Assembly (NCBI RefSeq): GCF_024112395.2
Contig: NZ_CP078013.2
Coordinates: forward strand, 1-64,000
Direction of reading: 5' to 3'
DNA from: Pseudomonas pergaminensis
GTDB lineage: Bacteria > Pseudomonadota > Gammaproteobacteria > Pseudomonadales > Pseudomonadaceae
Length of the DNA: 64,000 nt
Shown: in pieces, positions 1 through 12,127 of the stretch
Position numbering within the stretch: the stretch's first letter is position 1
Layout of the letters: each line of letters begins with the position of its first letter
Translations under genes and position numbers: made by a program
The notes under the pieces: model-generated
The model's input: only the letters and a program-made list of their open reading frames with translations
What the model was told of the DNA's origin: nothing
Database searches by the model: none

Positions 1-12
1 TAGGGGATATCC

Positions 13-1530
13 GTGTCAGTGGAACTTTGGCAGCAGTGCGTGGAGCTTTTGCGCGATGAGCTGCCTGCCCAGCAATTCAACACCTGGATCCGTCCGCTAC
101 AGGTCGAAGCCGAAGGCGACGAGTTGCGTGTCTACGCGCCCAATCGTTTTGTTCTCGACTGGGTAAACGAGAAGTACCTGAGCCGCGTTCTCGAATTGCT
201 CGACGAACATGGCAACGGACTCGCGCCCGTGCTCTCCTTGTTAATAGGCAGCAAACGCAGCTCCGCGCCTCGCGCTGCGCCGAACGCGCCATTGGCGGCT
301 AGTGCCTCGCAGGCACAGGCAGCAGCGCCTGTTAATAACTCGCCAGCACCGGTGGCCCAGACGGCTTCGAAATCCGCGTCGCAGAAAAACGCGCCTATAA
401 ATGAAGAGCCGTCCCGCGACAGCTTCGATCCGATGGCAGGCGCCAGTTCCCAGCAGGCCCCGGTCCGCGCCGAACAGCGCACCGTGCAGGTCGAAGGCGC
501 GCTCAAGCACACCAGCTACCTGAACCGTACGTTCACCTTCGAGAACTTCGTTGAAGGTAAATCCAACCAACTGGCTCGTGCAGCCGCTTGGCAGGTAGCC
601 GATAACCCCAAGCATGGTTACAACCCGCTCTTCCTATATGGCGGCGTTGGCTTGGGTAAGACCCACTTGATGCACGCTGTGGGTAACCACCTATTAAAGA
701 AGAACCCGAATGCCAAGGTTGTGTACCTGCACTCGGAGCGCTTCGTGGCTGACATGGTCAAGGCCTTGCAGCTCAACGCGATCAATGAATTCAAGCGGTT
801 CTACCGCTCGGTTGATGCGTTGCTGATCGATGACATTCAATTCTTTGCCCGCAAAGAGCGTTCCCAGGAAGAGTTTTTCCACACCTTCAACGCCCTGCTC
901 GAAGGTGGCCAGCAGGTCATCTTGACCAGCGACCGTTACCCGAAAGAAATCGAAGGTTTGGAAGAACGCCTTAAATCGCGCTTCGGCTGGGGCCTGACCG
1001 TTGCGGTAGAGCCGCCGGAGCTGGAAACCCGGGTCGCGATCCTGATGAAAAAGGCCGACCAGGCCAAAGTCGATTTGCCGCACGATGCAGCGTTCTTCAT
1101 CGCCCAGCGTATCCGCTCCAACGTGCGTGAGCTGGAAGGCGCACTCAAGCGGGTCATTGCGCATTCGCACTTCATGGGCCGCGACATCACCATCGAGCTG
1201 ATCCGCGAATCCCTCAAAGACTTGCTGGCACTGCAGGACAAACTGGTGAGTGTGGATAACATCCAGCGCACCGTGGCCGAGTACTACAAGATCAAGATTT
1301 CCGACCTGCTGTCCAAGCGCCGCTCGCGCTCGGTGGCACGTCCTCGTCAGGTGGCCATGGCCCTCTCCAAGGAGTTGACCAACCACAGCCTGCCGGAAAT
1401 CGGTGATGTGTTTGGCGGACGCGACCACACCACGGTCTTGCACGCGTGCCGCAAGATCAACGAACTTAAGGAATCCGACGCGGATATTCGCGAGGACTAC
1501 AAGAACCTGCTGCGTACACTGACAACTTGA
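13..1530 (+). CDS. dnaA: Chromosomal replication initiator protein DnaA
   Basis: DnaA binds DnaA boxes at oriC, opens the duplex and loads the replicative helicase. The protein has 505 residues: an N-terminal DnaB/DiaA-interaction domain (about 1-80), a low-complexity Ala/Ser/Gln/Pro linker (about 80-165), an AAA+ domain with Walker [10 protein letters not shown] at 210-218 and Walker [10 protein letters not shown] near 270, and a C-terminal DNA-binding domain with the signature [10 protein letters not shown]. The start is GTG at 13, followed by the conserved [18 protein letters not shown] opening. It is first in the dnaA-dnaN-recF-gyrB cluster. The main origin would lie upstream, outside the window. 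A perfect reverse DnaA box sits inside the gene at 1251-1259. Confidence 0.99.
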   Translation: MSVELWQQCVELLRDELPAQQFNTWIRPLQVEAEGDELRVYAPNRFVLDWVNEKYLSRVLELLDEHGNGLAPVLSLLIGSKRSSAPRAAPNAPLAASASQAQAAAPVNNSPAPVAQTASKSASQKNAPINEEPSRDSFDPMAGASSQQAPVRAEQRTVQVEGALKHTSYLNRTFTFENFVEGKSNQLARAAAWQVADNPKHGYNPLFLYGGVGLGKTHLMHAVGNHLLKKNPNAKVVYLHSERFVADMVKALQLNAINEFKRFYRSVDALLIDDIQFFARKERSQEEFFHTFNALLEGGQQVILTSDRYPKEIEGLEERLKSRFGWGLTVAVEPPELETRVAILMKKADQAKVDLPHDAAFFIAQRIRSNVRELEGALKRVIAHSHFMGRDITIELIRESLKDLLALQDKLVSVDNIQRTVAEYYKIKISDLLSKRRSRSVARPRQVAMALSKELTNHSLPEIGDVFGGRDHTTVLHACRKINELKESDADIREDYKNLLRTLTT

Positions 1531-1568
1531 TGACACCAGCGCAGCTTATTAAGGCAAGGGACTAGACC

Positions 1569-2672
1569 ATGCATTTCACCATTCAACGCGAAGCCCTGTT
1601 GAAACCCCTGCAACTGGTCGCAGGCGTCGTCGAGCGCCGACAGACCTTGCCGGTGCTCTCCAACGTATTGCTGGTAGTCGAAGGCCAGCAATTGTCCTTG
1701 ACCGGTACTGACTTGGAAGTCGAGCTGGTCGGTCGTGTGCAGTTGGAAGAGCCTGCCGAGCCGGGCGAGATCACCGTACCGGCGCGCAAGCTGATGGATA
1801 TCTGCAAAAGCCTGCCGAACGACGCGCTGATCGACATCAAGGTTGATGAAGCGAAATTGGTCGTCAAGGCCGGCCGCAGCCGTTTCACCCTGTCCACGTT
1901 GCCGGCGAATGATTTCCCGACCGTTGAAGAAGGCCCGGGCTCGCTGACCTGCAGCCTGGAGCAGAGCAAGCTGCGTCGCTTGATCGAGCGCACCAGCTTC
2001 GCCATGGCCCAGCAGGACGTGCGTTACTACCTCAACGGTATGCTGTTGGAAGTATCGGAAGGCATCATCCGCGCCGTGGCTACAGACGGTCACCGTCTGG
2101 CCATGTGTTCGATGCGCGCCGATATCGGCCAGCCGGACCGTCACCAGGTGATCGTGCCACGCAAGGGTATCCTTGAGCTGGCGCGCCTGCTCACCGAGCC
2201 GGAAGGCAATGTCAGCATCGTGCTGGGTCAGCACCATATTCGCGCCACCACCGGTGAGTTCACCTTCACTTCCAAGTTGGTGGACGGCAAATTCCCGGAT
2301 TACGAGCGCGTGCTGCCTAAAGGTGGCGACAAGCTGGTTCTCGGTGATCGTCAGGCACTGCGCGAAGCGTTTAGCCGTACCGCGATTCTGTCCAACGAAA
2401 AGTACCGCGGTATCCGTCTGCAACTGGCCAACGGTCAGTTGAAGATCCAGGCGAACAACCCGGAGCAGGAAGAAGCGGAAGAAGAAGTGGGCGTCGATTA
2501 CAATGGCGGTTCGCTGGAGATCGGCTTCAACGTGAGCTACCTGCTGGACGTGCTGGGTGTGATGACCACCGAACAGGTTCGCCTGATTCTGTCGGACTCC
2601 AACAGCAGCGCCCTGGTACAGGAATCCGACAACGACGACTCGGCTTATGTTGTCATGCCGATGCGCCTGTAA
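1569..2672 (+). CDS. dnaN: DNA polymerase III beta subunit (sliding clamp)
   Basis: The beta clamp is a ring-shaped dimer that tethers DNA polymerase III and other proteins to DNA. The 367-residue product has the usual family length and start (MHFTIQREALLKPLQLV), three repeated clamp domains of about 120 residues, and the conserved C-terminus ending VVMPMRL. It follows dnaA by 38 bases and precedes recF by 20 bases, so co-transcription is likely. No oddities were seen. Confidence 0.99.
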   Translation: MHFTIQREALLKPLQLVAGVVERRQTLPVLSNVLLVVEGQQLSLTGTDLEVELVGRVQLEEPAEPGEITVPARKLMDICKSLPNDALIDIKVDEAKLVVKAGRSRFTLSTLPANDFPTVEEGPGSLTCSLEQSKLRRLIERTSFAMAQQDVRYYLNGMLLEVSEGIIRAVATDGHRLAMCSMRADIGQPDRHQVIVPRKGILELARLLTEPEGNVSIVLGQHHIRATTGEFTFTSKLVDGKFPDYERVLPKGGDKLVLGDRQALREAFSRTAILSNEKYRGIRLQLANGQLKIQANNPEQEEAEEEVGVDYNGGSLEIGFNVSYLLDVLGVMTTEQVRLILSDSNSSALVQESDNDDSAYVVMPMRL

Positions 2673-2692
2673 CCATGCTCAGCAGAAGCTAG

Positions 2693-6218
<3,526 letters not shown>

Positions 6219-6244
6219 TTCAGGCAAACAGCCAAACCAAAAAA

Positions 6245-6271
6245 GGCCAACGCTTAGCGTTGGCCTTTTTT
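6245..6271 (+). terminator. Rho-independent terminator after gyrB
   Basis: A perfect 9-bp stem (GGCCAACGC, 6245-6253, with 6257-6265) has a 3-base loop and is followed by six T. It is preceded by A's, so it may also act on the opposite strand, where the response regulator gene converges. Confidence 0.92.
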
Positions 6272-6299
6272 ATTGGGCAGTGTTCAGTGATCTACAAAT

Positions 6300-6315
6300 T
6301 GCTCCACGTGGAACA
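6300..6315. promoter_or_regulatory. parS-like ParB-binding site (one mismatch)
   Basis: TGCTCCACGTGGAACA lies in the intergenic space between gyrB and the response regulator. It differs from the parS palindrome only at the third base. It is the third parS-type site in the first 6.4 kb. Confidence 0.7.
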
Positions 6316-6324
6316 TCAGCGTTT

Positions 6325-7047
6325 CTAGCTTTCCGAAACAGTCGCCACGCTCTCCAATCGGTACCCATACCCGTAGATGGTCAGCAGCTGCCAACCGCGA
6401 TCGGCGGTGAGCCCCAGCTTATTGCGCAACCGGTAGATATGCGTATCCAGCGGACGTGAGGACACCATTTCTTCATGGGTCCAGAACCGCTCGTAGAGGT
6501 ACTCGCGAGACAGTGGCCGCGCCAAATTGGCAAATAAGCAACTGGCCAGTCGGTATTCTCGCTCGGTCAGGTTGATAGGTTTACCCGCGCGGGTGACGGT
6601 CAATTCTGCGTCATCGAAGGTCAGGTCGTTGAAGCTTTGCACTTCATGGTTGGCGGATTTCTGTAGGCCGTGGCGACGCAGAACCGCCGTGACCCTCGCC
6701 TTCAGTTCATTGGGGCGAAAGGGTTTGCTGACGTAGTCATCCGCACCGCTGTTCAGCGCAGTGACGATATCGCTCTCGGCGTCACGGCTGGTGAGCATGA
6801 TGACGGCAGGAGGCGACTCCATGTGTTCGCGGGTCCAGCGTAGCAATGCAATCCCGGTGATATCGGGCAATTGCCAGTCGAGTATCAACAGGTCGAACGT
6901 TTCCCGGCGCAGTTGGCGAAGCAGGTCTTCACCGCGTTCGAAGCAATGCAGGGTCCAGGGGTGTTCGGCGGTGCTGGGGATTTGTCGCAGTGTCTGTTCC
7001 ACCCGGCGCAGTTCCGCGGGTTCGTCATCCAGTATTGCGACACGCAT
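6325..7047 (-). CDS. OmpR-family two-component response regulator
   Basis: This is a 240-residue DNA-binding response regulator. The receiver domain (about 1-120) has the acidic pocket D8/D9, the predicted phosphorylation site D57 in LILDWQLPD and conserved K108 in SKPF. The C-terminal half (about 135-232) is a winged-helix Trans_reg_C domain with LTEREYRLASCLF and a terminal YGYGYRLE. It is divergent from the FecR-like gene and CHASE2 histidine kinase that begin about 290 bases away, and is therefore the likely cognate regulator (inference). Start codon ATG at 7047 gives MRVAILDDEPAE. Target genes are unknown; the shared intergenic region is the first place to look for a binding site. Confidence 0.93.
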   Translation of the reverse strand: MRVAILDDEPAELRRVEQTLRQIPSTAEHPWTLHCFERGEDLLRQLRRETFDLLILDWQLPDITGIALLRWTREHMESPPAVIMLTSRDAESDIVTALNSGADDYVSKPFRPNELKARVTAVLRRHGLQKSANHEVQSFNDLTFDDAELTVTRAGKPINLTEREYRLASCLFANLARPLSREYLYERFWTHEEMVSSRPLDTHIYRLRNKLGLTADRGWQLLTIYGYGYRLESVATVSES

Positions 7048-7337
7048 GGGTGGGTCCTTTCTACTTAAAGAGTACGGCAGCCGTCAGCCTGGTGTTATTG
7101 ATGGGTACGTACTGCGCAGATGCCGGCCGTTGAATCTGAAGAATTGTGCTCAGATTCGTCGACCCCTTGGATCTCTCGGTACGCTGGGATCAATGAGGGG
7201 TGAACCCACTGAAAGTCGTCGCGACCTATGTGGGAAAGATACCGGCTCCCGACCATAAGGAAAAGGATCAGCCGACGCATGCGCTGTCGTAAACTCCTGT
7301 GCGCTGATAGCCGACGCCCTCTGGAACCCCGACCTTG
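7048..7337. promoter_or_regulatory. Divergent intergenic region between the response regulator and the FecR-like gene
   Basis: About 290 bases separate two divergent genes of one signalling module and must hold both promoters. I could not pick out a convincing -35/-10 pair or operator by eye. The weak 61-codon ORF read on the minus strand here has no recognisable features and is not called. Confidence 0.45.
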
Positions 7338-8270
7338 ATGAGCATCATGATCCTTTCACCGAACCGGTTACGCCGCGCCCTCCCCCCACTGCTGATCATG
7401 GCGGTCGGCTCTGTGGGGGCTGCCGCCAAGAATCGTTCGCCTTACATTGATGACGACTTTCTGTGCCGAGCCCAGCCTCTACCGGCAGTGGTTCAGCACC
7501 TCACCGGGGAAGCGTGGAAACTCGATACCAAAGGCAAGGCAAGCCCTTTGCTGGAAGGCATGACCATTGATGAACAGGAAGGTGTAAAGACATCGGCGTC
7601 GGCGTTCGTCAGCTTGTTGCTCGGTGACGGATCCCGGGTGGTATTACCTTCCAGTTCCCAGGTGCGATTGCATCTGGAAAAGAAGCAGTCGATTCCCCAG
7701 GTTGTACTCGATCAGGGCCAGGCGGAAGCGTATGTGATCAAGCGCGCCAGCGAACATGACCGTTTCCAGATCGTCACCCCCGTGGGTGTGCTGGGTGTAC
7801 GAGGCACACACTTTCGGGTGCGTAACGACACTGAGCAATCGGTACTCGAAGTGTTGGACGGTCAGGTCGCCGTCAATCGCGAGACTAAGACCCGGACCGT
7901 GGAACAGGAGGTCAACGTGGGCGCCCGGGAAGGTTTGTTGTTCAAGAAACACGGTGATTTGAAACCCGTTGAGTTGCTTACCGCACCGAAGCTCGTGGGG
8001 CAGGATGGCCAAAAGGGCGATGCGCCGGTCTGGAGTCTGTACCTTCGGCCACTGCCGGGTGCCCAGCGGTACCGCGCCCAAGTCGCCACTGATAAAGCCT
8101 TTATGAACATCAAGCAGGAAAACTTTTCCAGCACGCCGAAAATGAGCTTCACTGGGCTCAAAGCCTCGTTCTATCACGTGCGCTTGTCGGCATACGATGA
8201 AAACGGCCTGGAGGGAGAAACCGGGGTCTATGACATCTTCTACTACCCACCCACCGCCCAGGCACGTTGA
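7338..8270 (+). CDS. FecR-domain exported protein
   Basis: This 310-residue protein has an N-terminal hydrophobic segment (about 14-29, LPPLLIMAVGSVGAAA) typical of a signal peptide, so it is probably periplasmic. A FecR-like beta domain follows (about 60-200), with the hallmark TPVGVLGVRGTHFRVR and a VLDGQVAV strand. The C-terminal part (about 230-300) looks like a beta-sandwich (VWSLYLRPLPGAQRYRAQVA), possibly fibronectin-like. It ends 3 bases before the CHASE2 kinase gene, so the two are probably one operon. Classical FecR regulates an ECF sigma factor, but none is present here. A sensory partner role for the kinase is inference. A TTG just upstream at 7335 is an alternative start. Confidence 0.82.
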   Translation: MSIMILSPNRLRRALPPLLIMAVGSVGAAAKNRSPYIDDDFLCRAQPLPAVVQHLTGEAWKLDTKGKASPLLEGMTIDEQEGVKTSASAFVSLLLGDGSRVVLPSSSQVRLHLEKKQSIPQVVLDQGQAEAYVIKRASEHDRFQIVTPVGVLGVRGTHFRVRNDTEQSVLEVLDGQVAVNRETKTRTVEQEVNVGAREGLLFKKHGDLKPVELLTAPKLVGQDGQKGDAPVWSLYLRPLPGAQRYRAQVATDKAFMNIKQENFSSTPKMSFTGLKASFYHVRLSAYDENGLEGETGVYDIFYYPPTAQAR

Positions 8271-8273
8271 CCT

Positions 8274-10553
8274 ATGATGCTTTGGGGCAAGGCCGAGAAA
8301 CGCCAACCTACCCATGCCCAGCGCCTGTTCCACGGCTTAGTGCGCGAGTGGCTGTGGATTGGCTTGCTGCTATTGCCGATCACCGCTTACCTGTCCTTGA
8401 GCCCTGGCCTGGCGCTGAATAATCCGTTGTATGACAGCCTGCGCCGCCTCACCCCGCTACCGGTAGACCCGCGTATCCTGCTGGTGACCATCGACGACCC
8501 CAGCCTGAAAAAGCTCGGTCAATGGCCCTGGCCGCGCAGTTTGCATGCTGACCTGATCGATCGTCTCAATGCGGCACAACCGGCGGGTATCCTGTTCGAT
8601 GTGATCTTCAGTGAAGCCGGCGACCCGACCAATGACAAACGCCTGGCAGAGGCGGTCTGCAATGCCGGCAATGTGTTGCTGCCGCTGGTGCGTGAGGGCA
8701 CGGCGAGCTACAGCCAACCCAGCGCACAGATGCAGCCGCTGCATAAATGCGCCAAGGGTGTGGGCCATATCAATGTGGAGGCCGACAACGACGGTGTGGT
8801 CCGCAGCCTGTACCTGCGTGAAGGTCCACCAGACGCCACGGCGCCCCAACTGGCTTGGCTGGCCTACGAGATGAGCGGCGAGTTGTCAGAGATGCCGGGT
8901 GAGCCTCTGCAGGCGCTCACCCAACACTGGCACCGTGAACACTCGATCCGCATCCCATTCATCGCACCACACACCCATTTTCCTAGCGTGTCCTACGTCA
9001 GCGTTCTGCGCGGTGAAGTACCGCCCGAGCAGTTGCGCGGTCGCCTGATTTTGGTGGGGTCAACAGCTTCAGGCTTGGGCGATCGTTTTGTCACGCCGCT
9101 GTCCTCCACGGTTGGCACCACTGCGGGCGTGGAGATCCAAGCCAACGTACTCAATGGCTTGCTTCAAGGCCGCAGCATTGTCGATTTGCCGGGATGGCTC
9201 GCGGCGCTTATGGCGACGTCCCTGGTGGCATTGCTGTTGGGCTTGCTGCTCTACCGTCCGCGCTACGCGTTGTGGATGACCCTGGGCTGCATGTCTGCCG
9301 CACTGCTGGGTTCCTTGGCCCTGTTGCGCCTGGGGCACTGGTGGTCGCCCGCGGCCTGCTTGATCGGTTTGCTGCTCAGTTACCTGATTTGGAACTGGCG
9401 TCGCCTCAGTGTGATCCTCGCCTACTTCGGCTGGGAACTGGCGCGCCTGGACAACGAACCCAAAGTCCTGCCCGAACGCCGCCGTGCGCCCGCCAGCAGG
9501 GGGGATGTCTTGCAGGCGCGTATCTTTGCCTTGGAGCAGGCCGTAAGCCGCACGCGTGACACGCGGCGCTTTATGGCCGATGGCCTGGAATGCCTACCGG
9601 TTGCAACGCTGATCACAGACCCCAAGGGCAATATCCTGTTGGCCAACCGTATCGCCCGTGACGTGTTCGGCAATGACCTTGTTACCGAAAACCTGCTGGA
9701 GCAGTTGGCCGACCTGGGCTACCCGCCGCTGCACAATGGCGTTCGCCCTGCCCTCTCGGCGCTGGAGCTGGTCGAGTTCCGGGATATCCACCAACGCAGC
9801 CTGCGCATGGAGTTGGCGCCCTTGTTGCCGGCCGAAGGCGATGTCGCACTGGGCTGGCTGCTGAGCCTGACGGACTTGAGCAAGGAGCGCGAAGCCCAGC
9901 AACATCGCGAGACGATGTTACGGTTCCTCTCCCACGACCTGCGTGCACCACACTCGGCGATCCTGGCGCTACTGGATGTGCATAACGGCGAGTCCCAAGT
10001 GTTCGCCCAAATCGAACAGCAAGTTCGTCGCGCCTTGAGCCTCACGGAATCCTTTGTGCAACTGGCCAAGGCCGAGGCTGACGGTTACCAGTTCCAGCCA
10101 ACATTGTTCGCCATGTTGGTCATGGATGCCTTTGATCAAGTCGCGTTGATTGCCCAGCTCAAGGGTATCCACCTGGTTCACGATCTGGATGAAGCCGATG
10201 AGGGCATGGTGTCTGCGGATCAGTCACTGCTCACGCGGGCATTGTTTAACGTGCTGGAGAACGCCATCAAGTATTCGCCCTCCGGCACCACTGTCCGGCT
10301 CAGACATAGCAGTGCGCAGGGCTGGTTGGAATGTCGTATCAGTGACCAGGGGCCTGGGATTGCGGCAGAGGACCTGCCCGAGTTGTTCAGCCAATACCGG
10401 CGCTTTGATTCCGCCCAGGGCAGCGAAGGTTTGGGGCTTGGACTGACCATGGTCAAAGCGGTGGTGGAGCGCCATGGTGGACGTATCAGCTGTGAAAGCG
10501 TGGTAGGCAAAGGCACCACGTTCAGCCTGCAATTGCCCCTGTTGGAAGACTGA
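8274..10553 (+). CDS. CHASE2-domain sensor histidine kinase
   Basis: A membrane histidine kinase of 759 residues. In order: an N-terminal TM helix (about 27-45); an extracytoplasmic CHASE2 domain (about 50-300, with ILLVTIDDPSLKKLGQWPWPR and a long central region ending near LILVGSTASGLGD); a cluster of TM helices (about 305-375); a PAS-like region (about 430-540); a HisKA domain with phospho-acceptor H554 in LSHDLRAPHSA; and a HATPase_c domain with the N box NVLENAIKYSP, G1 DQGPGIA and G2 GLGLGL. It is coupled to the upstream FecR-like gene with a 3-base gap. The divergent OmpR-type regulator is its presumed partner. The stimulus is unknown. Confidence 0.93.
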   Translation: MMLWGKAEKRQPTHAQRLFHGLVREWLWIGLLLLPITAYLSLSPGLALNNPLYDSLRRLTPLPVDPRILLVTIDDPSLKKLGQWPWPRSLHADLIDRLNAAQPAGILFDVIFSEAGDPTNDKRLAEAVCNAGNVLLPLVREGTASYSQPSAQMQPLHKCAKGVGHINVEADNDGVVRSLYLREGPPDATAPQLAWLAYEMSGELSEMPGEPLQALTQHWHREHSIRIPFIAPHTHFPSVSYVSVLRGEVPPEQLRGRLILVGSTASGLGDRFVTPLSSTVGTTAGVEIQANVLNGLLQGRSIVDLPGWLAALMATSLVALLLGLLLYRPRYALWMTLGCMSAALLGSLALLRLGHWWSPAACLIGLLLSYLIWNWRRLSVILAYFGWELARLDNEPKVLPERRRAPASRGDVLQARIFALEQAVSRTRDTRRFMADGLECLPVATLITDPKGNILLANRIARDVFGNDLVTENLLEQLADLGYPPLHNGVRPALSALELVEFRDIHQRSLRMELAPLLPAEGDVALGWLLSLTDLSKEREAQQHRETMLRFLSHDLRAPHSAILALLDVHNGESQVFAQIEQQVRRALSLTESFVQLAKAEADGYQFQPTLFAMLVMDAFDQVALIAQLKGIHLVHDLDEADEGMVSADQSLLTRALFNVLENAIKYSPSGTTVRLRHSSAQGWLECRISDQGPGIAAEDLPELFSQYRRFDSAQGSEGLGLGLTMVKAVVERHGGRISCESVVGKGTTFSLQLPLLED

Positions 10554-10583
10554 GAAATCCTACTTTACTGCTGTGCTTAAAAA

Positions 10584-10608
10584 ACCGGTCGCAAGGACCG
10601 GTTTTTTT
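10584..10608 (+). terminator. Rho-independent terminator after the CHASE2 kinase
   Basis: A perfect 7-bp stem ACCGGTC/GACCGGT with loop GCAAG is followed by seven T, 30 bases after the kinase stop codon. A-rich flanks suggest it may be bidirectional and could also end the convergent acyltransferase transcript. Confidence 0.9.
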
Positions 10609-10721
10609 CTGCGGAAAAAACTTATGCACCTTTTCCGTGATTTTATGAGCTTGGGAAATATGTAATAAAATCAGCTTCTTATAAGTCAAAAAGTGCAATT
10701 CGCCAACAAACCGTGCACAGG

Positions 10722-10730
10722 TTATCCACA
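10722..10730 (+). promoter_or_regulatory. DnaA box (perfect consensus) in an intergenic region
   Basis: TTATCCACA lies just downstream of the acyltransferase gene, next to an AT-rich stretch at about 10610-10690. A single box does not make an origin. It is one of seven perfect boxes seen in the window. Confidence 0.5.
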
Positions 10731-10735
10731 GATGC

Positions 10736-11506
10736 TCAGATCACCGGCGTGTCCACCACAACGGGCTCAGGCGGCAGCGAACCCATGGCCCGTTGCTGCG
10801 CTTCATTCCAGGCCGCAGCACGGTCATTCAGCGCAGCAATCGCCCGTGGCCCTTCACCTTCGGCGTACATCGGTTCGCCGATGACTACGGTGATGGTGCC
10901 TTCGCGTTTAGCCCAGCCGGTTTTTGGCCAGAATTTGCCGGCGTTGTGGGCAATCGGCAGTACGGGCAGGTTGGCGTTGACGGCCAACGCCGTGCCTCCA
11001 CGTGAGAACTTGCCCACGGTGCCGTAGGGCACACGAGTGCCTTCGGGGAAGATCAGCACCCAAACACCATCCTTGAGCAACTCGTCGCCCTTCTTGGCCA
11101 CGTGCTTGAGGGCCGCCTTGGGGTTGTCACGGTCAATGGCGATCGGCCGCAACATGGCCATGGCCCAGCCGAAGAACGGTACATACAGCAATTCGCGCTT
11201 AAGCACCTGGCTCAACGGCGAGAAGTACGCCGAGAGAAAGAACGTCTCCCAGGTGCTCTGGTGGTTAGACAGAATCACGCAGGGCTGGTCCGGTACGTTT
11301 TCCGCGCCCTTGATCTCGAAGCGGATGTTCAGGAACACCTTGGTCAGCCACAACGCGCAGCGGCACCAATAGACGTTGATAAAGCGATAGCGCGCCTTGA
11401 ACGGCAGGAAAGGCGCGATAAAAAAGCTCAGGGTGCACCAGAGAAACGAACTGGTGCCCAACAGCAGGTAAAAGAAGAAGGTTCTGATGGCCTGCAAAAT
11501 CGACAT
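10736..11506 (-). CDS. 1-acyl-sn-glycerol-3-phosphate acyltransferase (PlsC family)
   Basis: This inner-membrane enzyme is predicted to transfer an acyl chain to lysophosphatidic acid in phospholipid synthesis. The 256-residue form starts at MSILQAIRTFFFYLL (ATG at 11506). A longer in-frame start at 11632 would add 42 residues lacking family features. Visible motifs are N-terminal TM segments, the catalytic HX4E motif NHQSTWET and the glycerol-phosphate-binding FPEGTR. It is last in the apparent glyQ-glyS-gmhB-plsC order, 82 bases after gmhB. In P. aeruginosa the gene in this place is known as lptA or plsC-like (from memory). Confidence 0.9.
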   Translation of the reverse strand: MSILQAIRTFFFYLLLGTSSFLWCTLSFFIAPFLPFKARYRFINVYWCRCALWLTKVFLNIRFEIKGAENVPDQPCVILSNHQSTWETFFLSAYFSPLSQVLKRELLYVPFFGWAMAMLRPIAIDRDNPKAALKHVAKKGDELLKDGVWVLIFPEGTRVPYGTVGKFSRGGTALAVNANLPVLPIAHNAGKFWPKTGWAKREGTITVVIGEPMYAEGEGPRAIAALNDRAAAWNEAQQRAMGSLPPEPVVVDTPVI

Positions 11507-11588
11507 GGCGGCATTTACCGTTGCGGGACAACGCCCGCCTGTTAAAAGCGCACTCCCGAACAATCCTTGGTCAGGAAGTCGAGGGCGG

Positions 11589-12125
11589 CTAGTTGTTGAT
11601 AAGTTCTGCGGCAACGGCCGCCAGATCGTCAAAAATCAAGGTGCCTACCGGCAGGTTTTTCGCCTGGGTCTTTTCGCCTTTCCCGGTCTTAACCAAAACT
11701 GGCTGAGAGTCGACGGCTTTGGCCGCCTCCAGGTCACCGAGGCTGTCCCCGACGAACCATATCCCAGCCAAGGGCACCTTGTAATGTTCTGCAATGGTTT
11801 TCAACATGCCGGGTTTGGGTTTGCGGCAATCGCAGCCCTCATCCGGCCCGTGGGGGCAGTAGACCACCAGCCCCACCTCACCGCCCTGCTCGGCCACCAA
11901 CGCGCGCAGGCGTGCGTGCATGGCGTCCAGGGTGGCGATGTCGTAGTAACCACGGGCGATGCCGGACTGGTTGGTGGCGATCGCCACTGTCCAGCCAGCT
12001 TTGCTCAACTGCGCGATGGCCTCGATCGAACCGGGCAGTGGAATCCATTCCGCCACCGACTTGATGTAAGCGTCGGAGTCGTAGTTGATCACTCCGTCCC
12101 GATCGAGAATCAGCAGTTTCAACAT
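11589..12125 (-). CDS. gmhB: D-glycero-beta-D-manno-heptose 1,7-bisphosphate 7-phosphatase
   Basis: GmhB removes the C7 phosphate from heptose bisphosphate on the way to ADP-heptose for the LPS core. The 178-residue HAD-superfamily protein has motif I LILDRDGVIN at the N-terminus, ATNQSGIARG, a Cys/His zinc-binding cluster (CPHGPDEGCDCRKPKPGML) and WFVGDSLGDLEAA. It starts 2 bases after the glyS stop, so it is translationally close to glyS and probably in the same operon. Family length and motifs are complete. Confidence 0.95.
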   Translation of the reverse strand: MLKLLILDRDGVINYDSDAYIKSVAEWIPLPGSIEAIAQLSKAGWTVAIATNQSGIARGYYDIATLDAMHARLRALVAEQGGEVGLVVYCPHGPDEGCDCRKPKPGMLKTIAEHYKVPLAGIWFVGDSLGDLEAAKAVDSQPVLVKTGKGEKTQAKNLPVGTLIFDDLAAVAAELINN

Positions 12126-12127
12126 GG

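Noticed and set aside
1..12. Possible oriC in the window
   Set aside because: Only 12 bases precede dnaA. The AT-rich unwinding element and box cluster would be upstream, outside the sequence given.
7095..7280. A 61-codon ORF between the response regulator and the FecR-like gene
   Set aside because: No family features and no convincing ribosome binding site; the region is better explained as a promoter region.
10610..10735. AT-rich patch with one DnaA box as a second origin
   Set aside because: Only one perfect box and no array; it lies between convergent genes next to a terminator, which explains the base composition.
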